From contig OX352761.1 of assembly GCA_947095585.1 (NCBI GenBank), positions 141,824,277 to 141,888,276 of the forward strand: a stretch of 64,000 bases of DNA, written 5' to 3'. The notes beneath the pieces are model-generated. The model had not been told where the DNA came from, did no database searches, and saw nothing but the letters and a program-made list of their open reading frames with translations. Below are positions 21,004 through 31,544 of the stretch, piece after piece. The DNA is from Nephrocerus scutellatus. Its lineage: Eukaryota > Arthropoda > Insecta > Diptera > Pipunculidae. A program made the translations under genes and the position numbers. Position 1 is the first letter of the stretch; every line of letters starts with the position of its first letter.

Positions 21004-21296
21004 TAGGGCTCCGTGGCCGTAGTTGTTAGTGCGTTAGTAGGAGGTTCGTGGTTTGAATCCCAGAAAAACACAAAAGTATTTTTCACGATCCCACCTCTCG
21101 CGAATATCTGACAAACGTCCAAGAGTAATAATTTGTCACTGAAAGCTTCTTAATTTGCCTTTCGAATACGGCATTTGTACGTCCTTCCATTTATGTGCAA
21201 AAAAATAACACGCACAACAAAAATGGTAGCGAGAAGCTAGATCTTGGACCGCAACGGACGTTTTGTCGCGTTATTATATTATTATTATCTAAAAGA
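21004..21296 (+). mobile_element. tRNA-derived SINE
   Basis: The head carries a pol III A-box-like TGGCCGTAGTTGTTAG (about 21014) and a B-box-like GGTTTGAATCC (about 21050), spaced as in a tRNA. The upstream part does not fold as a complete tRNA cloverleaf. A unique body follows and the element ends in a TTATTATATTATTATTATC-type tail, a usual SINE 3' end. Near 23540 the reverse complement gives another B-box-like AGTTCGATCC, a possible related fragment. The SINE assignment rests on these boxes and the tail. Confidence 0.6.
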
Positions 21297-21519
21297 TAAC
21301 TGTATAACGGAAAACTTTATGGAAATTTATAAAATATATGTCTATATTAAAGTTTATGACATGTATAAATATATAATCATTGGTGCGTCTGTAAGTTACT
21401 CACTTAATTTTTTAATGGCTTAACTAATTTTCTTGATATTCTCTGATATTTTTATCATACGCGAAAAATAGGCTATCAAAACATTCTATAGTTGGCGCTA
21501 AAGTCCGTTTACGAAAACA

Positions 21520-21665
21520 GCGTATTTTATATGCCGAGGAAGATGAAATACAACAACAAGCCTATTTTATTTGCTGAGGAATAAGGAATTAGAATTTGAA
21601 AACTATTAAAACAGCAGGTTTTCTTATTCCAAAGAATGAATATATAGTGCAATTGTTGTTGTTCT
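21520..21665. repeat. Rearranged MITE family 1 copies
   Basis: CGTATTTTATATGCCGAGGA and CCTATTTTATTTGCTGAGGA are two left ends in succession, followed by AACAGCAGGTTTTC and CAATTGTTGTTGTTC. One copy appears to have inserted into or recombined with another. The complete right terminus is not visible. Confidence 0.65.
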
Positions 21666-21679
21666 TTTTTTTCTTTATG

Positions 21680-22194
21680 TCCTATATCCCCTAGTTGGTC
21701 CTAGGACCTCTACTACGCCTACACGACATTGCGTGCGGTTTCTGGCAATGAGCTTCAGCTCTCTCCAACTCTTTCCCAATTGCCGTGACTCCTCCTCAAC
21801 TGTTCTGCGCCATGTATTTCTCCCCATTCCCGACCCGTTCTTCTACCATTCTGAGATAACGGATTCCATTGCATCGCGTAGTTTGCTATGGAACTGTCGC
21901 CTTTTCGGAATGTATGACCAATCCACTGCCACTTTCGTCGTTGGATGGTTATGCCTATTGGTTCCTGACCCGTTCTCTGGTAAAGATGTTCGTTAAAGAT
22001 ACGGTTAGGCCAGAAAACCTAAAGATGTTGAGTAGGCATCTATTTAAGGACGTTTGTAATCTTTTTGGGACAGTACCAGCCACCTTCCAAGTGCTGCACC
22101 CATACAAAAGCACAGATTCAACATTTGAACGGAACAGTCGCAGCTTGGTATTTAATTTTAGTTCTAGACTTTGTCATCAGTTCTTTGATGTGTA
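21680..22194 (-). pseudogene. LINE ORF2 C-terminal fragment
   Basis: On the minus strand the translation gives WQWIGHTFRKGDSSIANYA, then GRRTGREWGEIHGAEQLRR and LIARNRTQC-like residues with several stops and frame changes. This is the conserved C-terminal region that follows the RT of several LINE groups (W-x-W-IGH, then a GR-x-x-x-W-RR segment). RT and endonuclease are missing. The clade cannot be fixed from this piece. Confidence 0.65.
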
Positions 22195-22320
22195 AGGGCG
22201 CTCTCACAATGAAAATCTTACAGACTTACAGGATTGTATGGATTTTGTTTTTGACAAAACAAAAATTTTTGCTCGTTATGTTAGAAATCGATAAGTTTTG
22301 CATTGTGAGAGCAGGGTAAC
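22195..22320. mobile_element. MITE family 3 copy
   Basis: Ends are GGGCGCTCTCACAATG at the left and GCATTGTGAGAGCAGGG at the right. Inside are ACTTACAGGATTGTATGG and GCTCGTTATGTTAGAAATC. The length is about 125 bp. No coding potential. Confidence 0.8.
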
Positions 22321-23282
22321 TAGTTTGTTATTTACATAAACGTCAAACTAATAGTTCTTTCTATTACACAACAATTTTTTAAAAACCAAAACCACGGTCA
22401 TGAAATATTTTTTTCGGTTTTCGTGTCGCACGAATTCTAAATGAATCGAAAATTAAAATCAAATCTAAAAAAAATTTTTGGCATACGTCGTAATTGAGAG
22501 TGGTTTGTTACTGAATTATTGAAGAGAAACCATACCCGTGGATCGCTAAAGGGTAACATAGTTATTGTTTTGGTTAAGAAAGTACCAAAGTAAACGCGTA
22601 ACGTAATGTGTTGATTAAAAACTAACAATTTGTTTTTTTTTTTAAATTATTTATACGATGGTATAAATATTCAGGTAAATGTTTTAAATTTTATTTGATA
22701 CTATCTACTTAGGGGCGCTTCGACACCCACACAGCAATTTCGTGCTCGTATTCTAGAATATAGAGCTAGACCCTAGATTATGTTAGAAATCGATAAGTTT
22801 TGCATTGTGAGAGCAGGGTCACTAGTTTGTTATTTACATAAACGTCAAACTAATAGTTCTTTCTATTACACAACAATTTTTTAAAAACCAAAACCACGGT
22901 CATGAAATATTTTTTTCGGTTTTCGTGTCGCACGAATTCTAAATGAATCGAAAATTAAAATCAAATCTACAAAACATTTCTTGGCATACGTCGTAATGTG
23001 AGAGTGTCTTTTGTTACTGAATTATTGAAGAGAAACCATACCCGTGGATCGCTAAAGGGTAACATAGTTATTGTTTTGGTTAAGAAAGTACCAAAGTAAA
23101 CGCGTAACGTAATGTGTTGATTAAAAACTAACAATTTGTTTTTTTTTAAATTATTTATACGATGGTATAAATATTCAGGTAAATGTTTAAATTTTATTTG
23201 ATACTATCTACTTAGGGGCGCTTCGACACCCACACAGCAATTTCGTGCTCGTATTCTAGAATATAGAGCTAGACCCTAGATT
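22278..23282. repeat. Recent 502-bp tandem duplication
   Basis: 22278-22779 and 22780-23282 are nearly identical throughout; both start ATGTTAGAAATCGATAAG and end GAGCTAGACCCTAGATT. Differences are a few substitutions and indels, such as homopolymer length near 22635. The first unit begins inside the MITE family 3 copy, so the second carries only that MITE's right end. Confidence 0.9.
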
Positions 23283-23312
23283 TAAAGTATTCATAACAAC
23301 ATGTAAATGTAA

Positions 23313-23705
23313 AGGCGCTCTCACAATGAAAAACTTAAGATTAACAGAAATGTATAGATTTTGGTTTTCACGAAAAAAAATTCTGCCTGCTATGTTCGTG
23401 TTCTTAAGTTTACAAACGTTTGAAGAAATACAGAATGAAGTTCGCAACATTTTGAAACGGTGTGAAGTATGTTTTATTGTTGTTGTTATGTCTTCAATAA
23501 GTAAGCTCGTATTGTAGATACTCCAGTAGCAGCGAGGATCGAACTAGAGTCCTGTATCGATGGATGCAAAATGAGAGAAGTGCAGCGGAATAACAATTAA
23601 ATCTTTGCTGTCACAACCTAAAACTTTATGTATTCATTGTCCGAGCTCTTCTAAGGTTTAAGTTTTAAGTCTTACGTCTTAAGTTTTTGATGGTGAGAGC
23701 AGGGT
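23313..23705. mobile_element. MITE family 3 copy with an internal insertion
   Basis: The left end AAGGCGCTCTCACAATG is at 23313 and the right end GATGGTGAGAGCAGGG at about 23689. The middle (about 23440-23640) is not part of other copies and contains the SINE-like B-box sequence on the minus strand, suggesting a second insertion inside the first. Confidence 0.55.
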
Positions 23706-23849
23706 AAAATAGGTGTATATTGCCTATTGACTTGGGATTCCGTTCCGAAATTAAACAAGACAAAAATATCCAAAGCACTCGACAAAAATGTGGTATGCAA
23801 TGCCAAATGTCACGAACAGTCCTACCAACCGTTTCAATTCAATTCCGAT

Positions 23850-23920
23850 CGAGGAATAGTCATTTATTTGGATTTCCAATTCTAATTCCTTATTCATCGG
23901 CAAATAAAATACGCCTTAAT
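23850..23920. repeat. MITE family 1 right-end fragment
   Basis: AATTCCTTATTCATCGGCAA and ATAAAATACGCC match the right terminus of the family. The rest is missing. Confidence 0.6.
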
Positions 23921-24668
23921 CGAAATAATTGGTTGGTTGTATTCTGCATTCGGGTGGACTATATATCCAGGTGGTATAAACTATAATGTGCGTTTATAAA
24001 TATTGCTTCTGTGTCATTGGTGCTAAGACACATGACTTTAAGTCATGTTCCCGTACTTTTTGTAGTAAAAATTAGCAAAAGAGAAAATTGACATAAAATC
24101 TCTCAGAGAAAAAAAAGTAAGAGAACGCATAAAACCACAAAATTGTTGGCGTGTTAGAAACTGTCAAAATCACTTACGCCAAAATTCAACTTTCACAAGT
24201 AAGTTAGTTATGTGGCTTTCTTTTGGTAGAATAATTGCAAAAATAATGCACTAAATTTCACAAAAGTGCACTCGATTTGTTTGCTTATGTTACAATTTCA
24301 AAATAAAAATATTTTTTATAATTCTTATCGTCATCGTAGCATTTGTGCGACCATTTCGACACCAATACACATACAAAGCGTGCGAGTTTTTTTCGTTCGT
24401 TGTCAATAAAATTTTTTTTTGATAGCATGTTATATCTGAGTCCTCAGCTATCTTGAACGCGCCTAATGTGTTTTGTTTGATATGCGCAGATATACAAATA
24501 TATTGGGATTTGGGAAAAGCATTTCGATAGAAAACGGGTAATTCACTACAAACTCTTCCAGAGATTATTAAGCGTAGACGTGGTTACAGGCGTATACAAT
24601 ACACATCATCTTTCCGTACCTGCGATAAACATGCACACCCGCCTCGACTTTAATTAGCTTAACTTTAG

Positions 24669-24765
24669 CCGTATTTTATCTGCCGAGGAACAACAACAAT
24701 TGCACTGTCGAATTCCTTCTTTGGAATTTGAAAACCTGCTGTTTGGCTGGTTTTGACAGCTTTTA
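24669..24765. repeat. MITE family 1, right-truncated copy
   Basis: GCCGTATTTTATCTGCCGAG through TTGGAATTTGAAAACCTGC to TTTGGCTGGTTTTGACAG. The right third is missing. Confidence 0.75.
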
Positions 24766-24857
24766 TTGTATTCACATCATATCACAGGTAATGCAGGCGC
24801 CAGTTAAAAGAGGTTACGATCTGTCTAAGTATGTCATTGGAAAATTTCGTTAATAAT

Positions 24858-24996
24858 AGCTGTATTTGATTTGGAATCCGAATCCGAATTCGAATGTCAA
24901 AACCAGCCAAACAGCAGGTTTTCAAATTCCAAAGAAGGAATTCGACAGTGCAGATGTTGTTGTAATTCCCAATTCGAATTCAAATAAAATACAGCT
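24858..24996. mobile_element. MITE family 1 copy, opposite orientation
   Basis: It starts AGCTGTATTTGATTTGGAATCC and ends AATTCAAATAAAATACAGCT, with AACAGCAGGTTTTC and AATTCCAAAGAAGGAATTCG inside. With 24669-24765 it makes an inverted pair. Confidence 0.8.
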
Positions 24997-25552
24997 AATA
25001 TTTACTTGCTTCTATTATCGCTTTTAGAGAACTACTTATACCTTTAAAAAAACAAATTGAAAATTATATAAAAAAAGCACTATACTTAAAGGCAATTAGT
25101 AATCAATTGATGTATAGCATTATTGTTGGTCGTTCATTGTCAAACAATTGAAATGTCTGTCTGTGGATGTATAGAAATAAATAAATATTTAATTGATAAC
25201 GATGATCTAAAATGAATGAAGGTACATACACATGCATACTTATCATCCCAAATTGCTGATGTAGATTGACGCAAAAAATAAAACATAATAGGATAGTGAT
25301 TGGATACCGTAATAAAAAATATGCAAAAAATTCTTACAAGTGTTGCTTAACAAACCAATTTTACTTAATTGAACAGACATGAAATAAATTAAGTTAATTC
25401 AAATCGTTAACTATTGAATTGGGAAAACTTTAACTTCCTATTCATCTACTACCAACCGAACTTTTTATTTAAATAAAACAACTTTTACCCACATAACTTC
25501 ACAAAATGACAAAACTGGTCAATTTAAATACGTATACATATAGATATATACG

Positions 25553-25720
25553 AGTGATTTAAATAAGAAAAAAGTTTGAATAAAATCGTGTTAGTTTTAA
25601 AGCCGCCCTCGCCTTGGTGCCTGATCACTTCCAAATTTTTACAAAAAGTTTTGTTATCGGAGATACATATGCATTTATGCAAAGCTTGAATAAAATTGGG
25701 TTTTAGAAAGTGGGTTAAAT
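25553..25720. repeat. Fragment of the TTTAAATTCTCTATATTA MITE family
   Basis: Shared interior only: TCGGAGATACATATGC, AAAGCTTGAATAAAATTGGG and AAGTGGGTTAAA. No terminal repeats. Confidence 0.5.
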
Positions 25721-25774
25721 AATGATGACAAGTGTTTTCTTTTTTCATTCTACAGAATCTTGTCTTGTTTTTGT

Positions 25775-26010
25775 TTTGTTTTTGAAATCTGCGCTCGAGC
25801 GTAGATTTTTTCTCGAAAAAACGAACACGAAAGCCGATAATCTTTTGTTTACATTGTTTTGTTGCATATGTTGTTGTTATAGTTAATGAAAAGAGGGGTA
25901 AATCTCCCAAAATATCAAAATCTGTTTTAGGGGAAATCCGATCTACGGTAGATTGGTTTTTTGGAATAAACGAACAACTTGACAGCCAAAAAATAAAAAA
26001 ACACGACATT
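25775..26010. mobile_element. MITE-like family 4, copy 2
   Basis: It starts near AAATCTGCGCTCGAGCG and carries CGAACACGAAAGCCG, AGAGGGGTAAATCTCCC, CCGATCTACGGTAGATTGG and CTTGACAGCCAAAAAAT. Length and order match the copies at 14466 and 33643. Confidence 0.75.
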
Positions 26011-26330
26011 ATAGTAGGGACAGACACAGAATATCAATCAATAGACTAATAATATTCCTGTCTCTCCCGATTTTCAAGATATAGTTAAGATGTCTCTCGT
26101 GGTTTTGGTTTGGTGTACTATTTACAAACTATAGTTGGGGTGTATTTGGTTTTGCGTTTTATAAGCAAAGTTTTGTAACCGACTGTAATTTTGCTAACCG
26201 TCGGCAAATCGACGGGATGGTTTCGTTTACTCAGCAAATTGGCGAAGAGAGTAAGTCCATTTCCCCTCCATCCAATTTTGGCGTACTTTTACTACAAAAA
26301 TGTCTGTGAGTTAAAGCAGATTTATGGAGA

Positions 26331-26660
26331 ATTTAGACTATAGCCATGCGAGAAAAAAATAGCGGGCCGATTATAGTTAAATTGAAGTTGTGATTAGCCA
26401 GAAGTGATTGGCACTACACGGAGAGTTATTTTATAGTAACATGGGAAATGTTATCTACAGCATTATGGTAACATTGAAAAATATACTACTTCTCTCGTCT
26501 GGCTAACTACAATTTCAATTTAACAGCCGTCCTGCTCATTTTTTCTCGCACGCCTTCAATGTAAATTTAGCATTAGACTATATCCGTGCGAGAAAAAATA
26601 AGTAGGCCGACTATAGTTAAATTGAAGTTGTAGTTAGCCAGAAGAAATTGACATTAACAG
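26331..26660. mobile_element. MITE family 2 (GTGCGAGAAAAAATGAG termini), one full copy and a partial left arm
   Basis: 26331-26560 has long terminal inverted repeats of about 70 bp: GCGAGAAAAAAATAGCGG, then TATAGTTAAATTGAAGTTG, mirrored by CAATTTCAATTTAACAGCCG and CATTTTTTCTCGCACG. 26575-26660 repeats the left arm only. Confidence 0.8.
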
Positions 26661-26696
26661 GCTTCGAATTTATTGGCAACTAACTTATGTGGCGTT

Positions 26697-26950
26697 CGTT
26701 TTTACTTATTTTTTACATAGTAAAAAGAAGTATAGTAATCATGAACATTTTCGAATTCGGGATTATTGCAGATTTACCCATTACCGTATCTCCTGGATCA
26801 CAAAAAGCGAAAATAAAAATATCTCTGTCTGTCTGTGTCTATTCTACAGCCCAGACGGCCGATCTTTAAACAAAAAACAAAAAAAAAATTTATATACATT
26901 TACTGAAGATTCCTGTCCCGTCCGTAAAAGAAAGTCGTGTTGTGACCGAA
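26697..26950 (+). repeat. Dispersed repeat family A, copy 2
   Basis: TACATAGTAAAAAGAAGTATAG, TCTCTGTCTGTCTGTGTC, CTACAGCCCAGACGG and GTAAAAGAAAGTCGTGTTG occur in the family order; the central part is shorter than in copy 1. Confidence 0.75.
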
Positions 26951-27329
26951 AAAAAATATGCACTCGCACGTTATGTATGTGAATTTATGTCGAAATGGTC
27001 GCACAAATGCCACGATGACGATAAAAATGATAAAAAATGTTTTTTTTTTTTTTAAATTGAAACATAAGCAAACAAATCGAGTGCACTTTTGTGAAATTAA
27101 GTGCAGTATTTTCGTATTTTTTCTATCAAAAGAATGCCACATAACTCACACTTGTGAATGTTGAATTTTAGTGTCAGGGATTTTGACAGTTTCTACCAGT
27201 GATTTTATGCGTTCCCGTAATTTTTTGTGTGATTGCTCTCTCTGAAATTTTATTTAAATTTTTTCTTTTAATAATTTTTACTAAAAAAAAGTATATTGAG
27301 TTTGTTTCAATATAAAAATTTTCTGTCAG

Positions 27330-27745
27330 AACTTAAAACTTATGTGTTCATTGTGCCTTCTAAGGTTTTAGTTTTTCATCGTATGAGCAGGGTTAATCGT
27401 CGATTGGGGTAGTAATGTTAAGCGCCCCCGACACGTTACTGCATTCTTTACATCATCCTCATGTACGTGTGCAGAACTTTTGTACAAACATGTTACTGCA
27501 TTCTTGTCATCATCATTTATTTTACGAAATTTCATTCGCTGTTTTCCGCCATCTCGGCTTGGTTTTTCAGTCGATACGTCACGTGTATTTGAGTTACTGA
27601 AACTGCATTCATTCGACACTAAATTGTATAGCATTATGGTAACATTGAAAAATATACTACTTCTCTCGTCTGGCTAAGCACAATTTCTATTTAACAGCCG
27701 TACTTCTCGTTTTCTCGCACGGCCCCAATGTAAATTAAGCATTAG
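27330..27745. repeat. Fragments of MITE families 3 and 2
   Basis: 27335-27392 resembles the family 3 right end (TTCTAAGGTTTTAGTTTTTC, GAGCAGGG). 27625-27740 matches the right half of family 2 (CATTATGGTAACATTGAAAA, CTTCTCTCGTCTGGCTAA, TTTAACAGCCG, TTTCTCGCACGG). Between them GTTACTGCATTCTT occurs twice. Confidence 0.6.
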
Positions 27746-28284
27746 AAGCTTGAAGCATGAGGTGGTAGCCGATTGCGGCAATCTAACGAGCACGATAAGC
27801 ACTTGCCAGCGAGTAATGTACACAATTTTTCACACGATCAAAAACAATTTCTCTGCTAAACTGCCCATGCCCAACGCAAAACTACTGTGGAAATGTGTGT
27901 TCGCTAAGACTGCAGTAAAAAACAAAAGTATTTTCTATGTTAACACACTAGTGTTAATGCCTACTTTTAGGGGTAGGTTACAGCGTAGAAATTTTTTCTT
28001 AAACCAAATCCACAAAGTAATATTATTAATGACAATGTAATGTGCCCATTAAGTTCCCTTATGAGAGCTCTGTGGCATCATGAAAATCCAATCGTTTTGA
28101 TTTCGTTAATTCTGTAATATCAATTTTACCATTAAAATGCCTCCTTCTTTTATTATTTTTATGAATCCATTTGCACCATTTACAATACTTACGCGTATAA
28201 ACATTTATCCAAAAAATAATTTTTTCAATCGATCAATACATGCTTTAGTTTTAGTTCAGATGTTTAAAAACGATCTATCGATCT
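27746..28284. other. 3' flank of ferrochelatase
   Basis: No gene was recognised. It should contain the ferrochelatase 3' untranslated region near its right side. The remaining sequence is AT-rich. Confidence 0.35.
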
Positions 28285-29729
28285 CTATACGGAACAAATA
28301 TGTTGATACCAACTCTTGCTCTCCTTGCAGCGAGGATTTACACACATCGGACATCGCATTAAAAATTTTGGATTAACTGCAAACTTTTCCTTTAGATGGT
28401 CGGCAACAATTGTGCTTAATGCATTAATAAAAAGTGGATGGTCATTTGGAGCAGCAGCACGACGAATTTCTTCAACGCCAACCTAAAGATATTCAAATTG
28501 AAATATCAAATATTAAATATTCCATGATAGTGTGCCCTACCTCATTTGCGAGCTCATCGCAATATTCAATGTCGAGTTCATGTAAAGTTTCAATATGTTC
28601 ATTGACAAAAGCTATGGGTACAAGAATGAAGTTTTTGTGACCTTGTCGCACGTAACCCTAAAAAAGATTTAATAATTATAACAAAAGTTTTAATTCTGAA
28701 AACGTTTAAAGCGCACTTTAATAGCTTCATCTGTAGCTGGGGCCAACCACGGCAGTGGTCCAACCTTTGATTGCCATGCGAGACTGTATGGGTTTTTGAT
28801 TCCCAACTCCCTCATGACCAAATGAACACTAGAACCAATTTCGGATGGATAAGTATCACCTCTATTAACTGCCTTCAACGGTAGTGAATGCGCTGTAAAA
28901 AGAATCACTACGTCATTCCTTTTAGTTTCAGCGAACTTGTTTAGTTCTTGAAGAATTCGGTCTGAAAAAGTTTTGATCAACAATGGATGAGAGCCCCATC
29001 GATCAATAATGCTCCATTTCAAGTTTTTAGGGAAATTGCTATAACAGGAAATGTATTTTATTAGTTATCTTTTTATAAATAAATGCACTTACTTCTGTTT
29101 GTAATGATAAAAAATGGAATTAAAACTTGAACCTGAAGTAGCACAGCTGTACTGTGGATATTGTGAAAACAGCACCACACGTTCTGGCGCATCCCTTAAA
29201 GTAGCAGTAAGTACTAAGCATTAGGCTGTATTTTTCTATATTTACTTTTCAATTTGTTTGAGAGTGTTTTCTGTAAATGGGTTAACATAACGAAAACCAA
29301 CATAGTGTTTGTGTGGCGCTGTCTCCGGCGAAATACGATCTAGTTCCTGGCACATCAGCTTTCCTTGGAGTTCAGTCCACTTTAAAATCGGTGAACCGCC
29401 ACCAATTTCCTTGTATTTCTCTTGTACCTTGGGCGTGCGACGTTGCGCAATCCATGGGCCAAGTTTGCTCTGAACCGGCAGCTGAATCATATCCCGGTCA
29501 GTCATGATCCGGAGCAGGTAATCGTGCACTTGGTCTGTCGTCTCCGGTCCACCCATGTTTAACATAAGAACTGCCGTCTTTGGCGCATTTAATTGAACGC
29601 AGGTTGTAGAAAACTGGCACTTTGTTAAGGCGACATTGCAACCTTTTGAACAAATAAAAAAGTGAATATTTTGCACACGCTACGATCTCTCTTATTACCA
29701 GAAAATTTGAAGCTCTTAAGAAGAAACAT
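28285..29729 (-). CDS. FeCH: Ferrochelatase, mitochondrial, 388 aa
   Basis: Six exons join in phase: 29729-29699, 29642-29246, 29194-29093, 29038-28717, 28657-28541 and 28482-28285 (1167 nt, stop TAG). The enzyme inserts Fe2+ into protoporphyrin IX, the last step of haem synthesis, on the matrix side of the inner mitochondrial membrane. The N-terminus ([18 protein letters not shown]) is a basic, hydrophobic presequence. Landmarks: [26 protein letters not shown] (Cys160), [15 protein letters not shown] (His227), [26 protein letters not shown] and CPMCVNPRC. Cys160, 367, 370 and 375 and His227 keep the spacing of human Cys196/403/406/411 and His263, so both the [2Fe-2S] ligands and the active-site His are present. 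The exon 4 donor (GTGCGC) is atypical; the protein appears complete. Confidence 0.97.
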
Positions 29730-30002
29730 TTTGCATATCAATAATTGCAATTATTTCAAGATCCGAAATGGCGAAATCGAACAACGAACGGACGAAGAGG
29801 CAAAGGCACAGGAACATACACCATATGACACAGATAATTGGTACTGTCAAGTGTCAAGTTAAACGTCAAAGCTAGAACGAGACATGGATACCAAAAACAT
29901 ACTCGGGCATATTCATTATTCATTGCTTATTTTTGCACTCGGGGTAATTTTGTTTATCAACGAAAGCCATTGGTTCTTTAGTTAACAAACTTTTGAAGAA
30001 AT
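29730..30002. promoter_or_regulatory. Ferrochelatase 5' flank
   Basis: This stretch lies immediately upstream of the minus-strand start codon at 29729 and must include the 5' leader and core promoter. No TATA box was identified. Assigned by position only. Confidence 0.35.
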
Positions 30003-30646
30003 CTCCTCTGAAAGCCCTAATTGAGTAGATTGTGAAAATCGCCATTTTTTTTAAAGGAAAAACTCTTATGTGAACATAAGCCGTATTTTATTTGCCGAGG
30101 TACAACAACAATTGCACTGTCGAATTCCTTCTTTGGAATTGTGAAAACCTGCTGTTTGGCTGGTTTTGACATTCGAATTCCGAACTCGCTCGGCAAATAA
30201 AATGCAGCTATAAATGAATTGAGCGCCGGTTTTGTCTGTGAGAAGCATAATTAGATAAAGTTGCATATAAACGCAATATAAATTGATTGCGATTCCGCTA
30301 GAATTGAGCCACGCCCTTAAGAATAGCATGGCTGTGTAGACCTAATTATCACCTTACATTTGATACCAATATTTTGGCCCACCCACTTTTAAGCACGCCC
30401 CTTTTTACACTTTTATGGAAAAGTCTGTTTTTTACTCTTACTCCGTCGAGGGGGGTTCTATTGACCCCATTTTTTAATGGAAGGTATTTTTTTACCTTTC
30501 GTATGATACCAATTAAGAATTAACCCCCATACCTCGTTCTAAATACTTAGAAAAATGTATGTCCCTCCTACCTAAAGTGGGCGTCTCCCCCAAACAAGAT
30601 GGCGATTTTCGCAATCTGCTCAATTAGGGCTTTCTGGAGAGTGGTA
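30003..30646. mobile_element. Inverted-repeat element about 645 bp, with a nested MITE family 1
   Basis: Left arm 30003-30052 (CTCTGAAAGCCCTAATTGAG, GAAAATCGCCATTTTTT) is matched by the reverse complement of 30596-30646 (AAGATGGCGATTTTCGC, CTCAATTAGGGCTTTC). Arms of about 47 bp are nearly identical. A MITE family 1 copy at 30079-30209 sits inside. No coding frame. Confidence 0.75.
30079..30209. mobile_element. MITE family 1, complete copy
   Basis: AGCCGTATTTTATTTGCCGAG to CTCGGCAAATAAAATGCAGCT, about 131 bp, TIRs about 22 bp. Interior CAATTGCACTGTCGAATTCC and CCTGCTGTTTGGCTGG is the clearest form of the family. Confidence 0.85.
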
Positions 30647-31544
30647 TCAAGAAGTCCAAATCAAGAAACACGTGTACCGTAGTTTAGCCACACGCCTACT
30701 GAAACATGGTATATATATAATATTCGTTCAATGCTCAATATAACAATAAATTGTACACAATCACCCTGTATTTGGAGTTATTAATTTTCTTCATAAAAAA
30801 GCTTTGTATATATGTACCTAGTGCTGAATAGAAAATTATTCAAGTCGCCAATTGCCGCCGGCGTTGGAATTGGATTTTAATATTTAGTGAACACCAACAG
30901 TTGAGTTTTTACTGAGTATCGGAGCGCATGTGTGGCGGCCGGCTTTTGGCTGACAGATCTCTAGTATTTGTTAATTTCATTTAAATTTGTTCATAGCTAT
31001 CATTGCTATTGGCAATAAAACATAACATACAAGTGGCAATAAATAAAAACATCGGTTGAATATCAACGCAACCACAATTCGCGAATACACATCGTAATAC
31101 TTACAGAGGAGACAGGAGAGTAAATCAATGCAAGTTGTAGAAATTATTACTGAAGCAATTATTTTGTAAAATAAACATAACATATATTATGAAAATTAGG
31201 TGAAAATGAGGTGACAGTAACGCAATTAGCCGAAACAACCACACGATTTTTTACTTTAATTCTTCGTCTAATCATTCATTCGTCTGGGCGCTGACGGGGT
31301 TGACAACGCATGCAAAGAAGGAGAAGCCTGTTGTATGCACTTAAACAAGGACGGATAAACTGTGCGAGGGTACCGGATGAGATAAATTCGTCTTCTTGAT
31401 TCATGCTTGACTCTTGACTGACCTGCAATCATAAACAGTGTGCTGAGGGTGTTTAGTGTAAAGGAAAGTTGCACTCACCCTGCCCATTTGGAAGTACTAC
31501 TCATACCACATTTTAAAAACTTATCACCCCATTTCTCGTTCACT
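30647..31544. other. Orct 5' flank and leader
   Basis: No coding frame except a short in-frame extension upstream of the Orct start (31440-31544) that lacks similarity to the family. The core promoter should lie here; CAATCATAAACAGTG near 31426 precedes the leader. No repeat family recognised. Confidence 0.4.

Larger units (their letters stand above)
24052..27294. repeat. Large inverted repeat, arms about 335 bp, total span about 3.2 kb
   Basis: 24052-24388 and the reverse complement of 26962-27294 match over their length: CTTTTTGTAGTAAAAATTAG, AAGTTAGTTATGTGGC, TTTCACAAAAGTGCACTCG, TTTGTGCGACCATTTCGAC. Arms are diverged by substitutions and small indels. The interior holds other repeats (MITE families 1, 2 and 4, family A) and no transposase. 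It could be one fold-back element filled with later insertions, or two solo copies in opposite orientation. Confidence 0.8.

Noticed and set aside
21004..21076. Functional tRNA gene
   Set aside because: A- and B-box-like sequences are present but the acceptor and anticodon arms do not pair, and a SINE-like body and tail follow.
22278..23282. CRISPR or satellite array
   Set aside because: Only two long units and no spacer-repeat pattern. This is an ordinary tandem duplication in a eukaryotic genome.
25524..26027. Minus-strand 167-aa frame
   Set aside because: It runs through a family 4 MITE copy and a fragment of another MITE. The same sequence elsewhere is not open, so it is chance.
31440..31544. 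N-terminal extension of Orct
   Set aside because: The 35 residues lack similarity to the transporter family, whose conserved start is MGYDD at 31545. More likely leader sequence.
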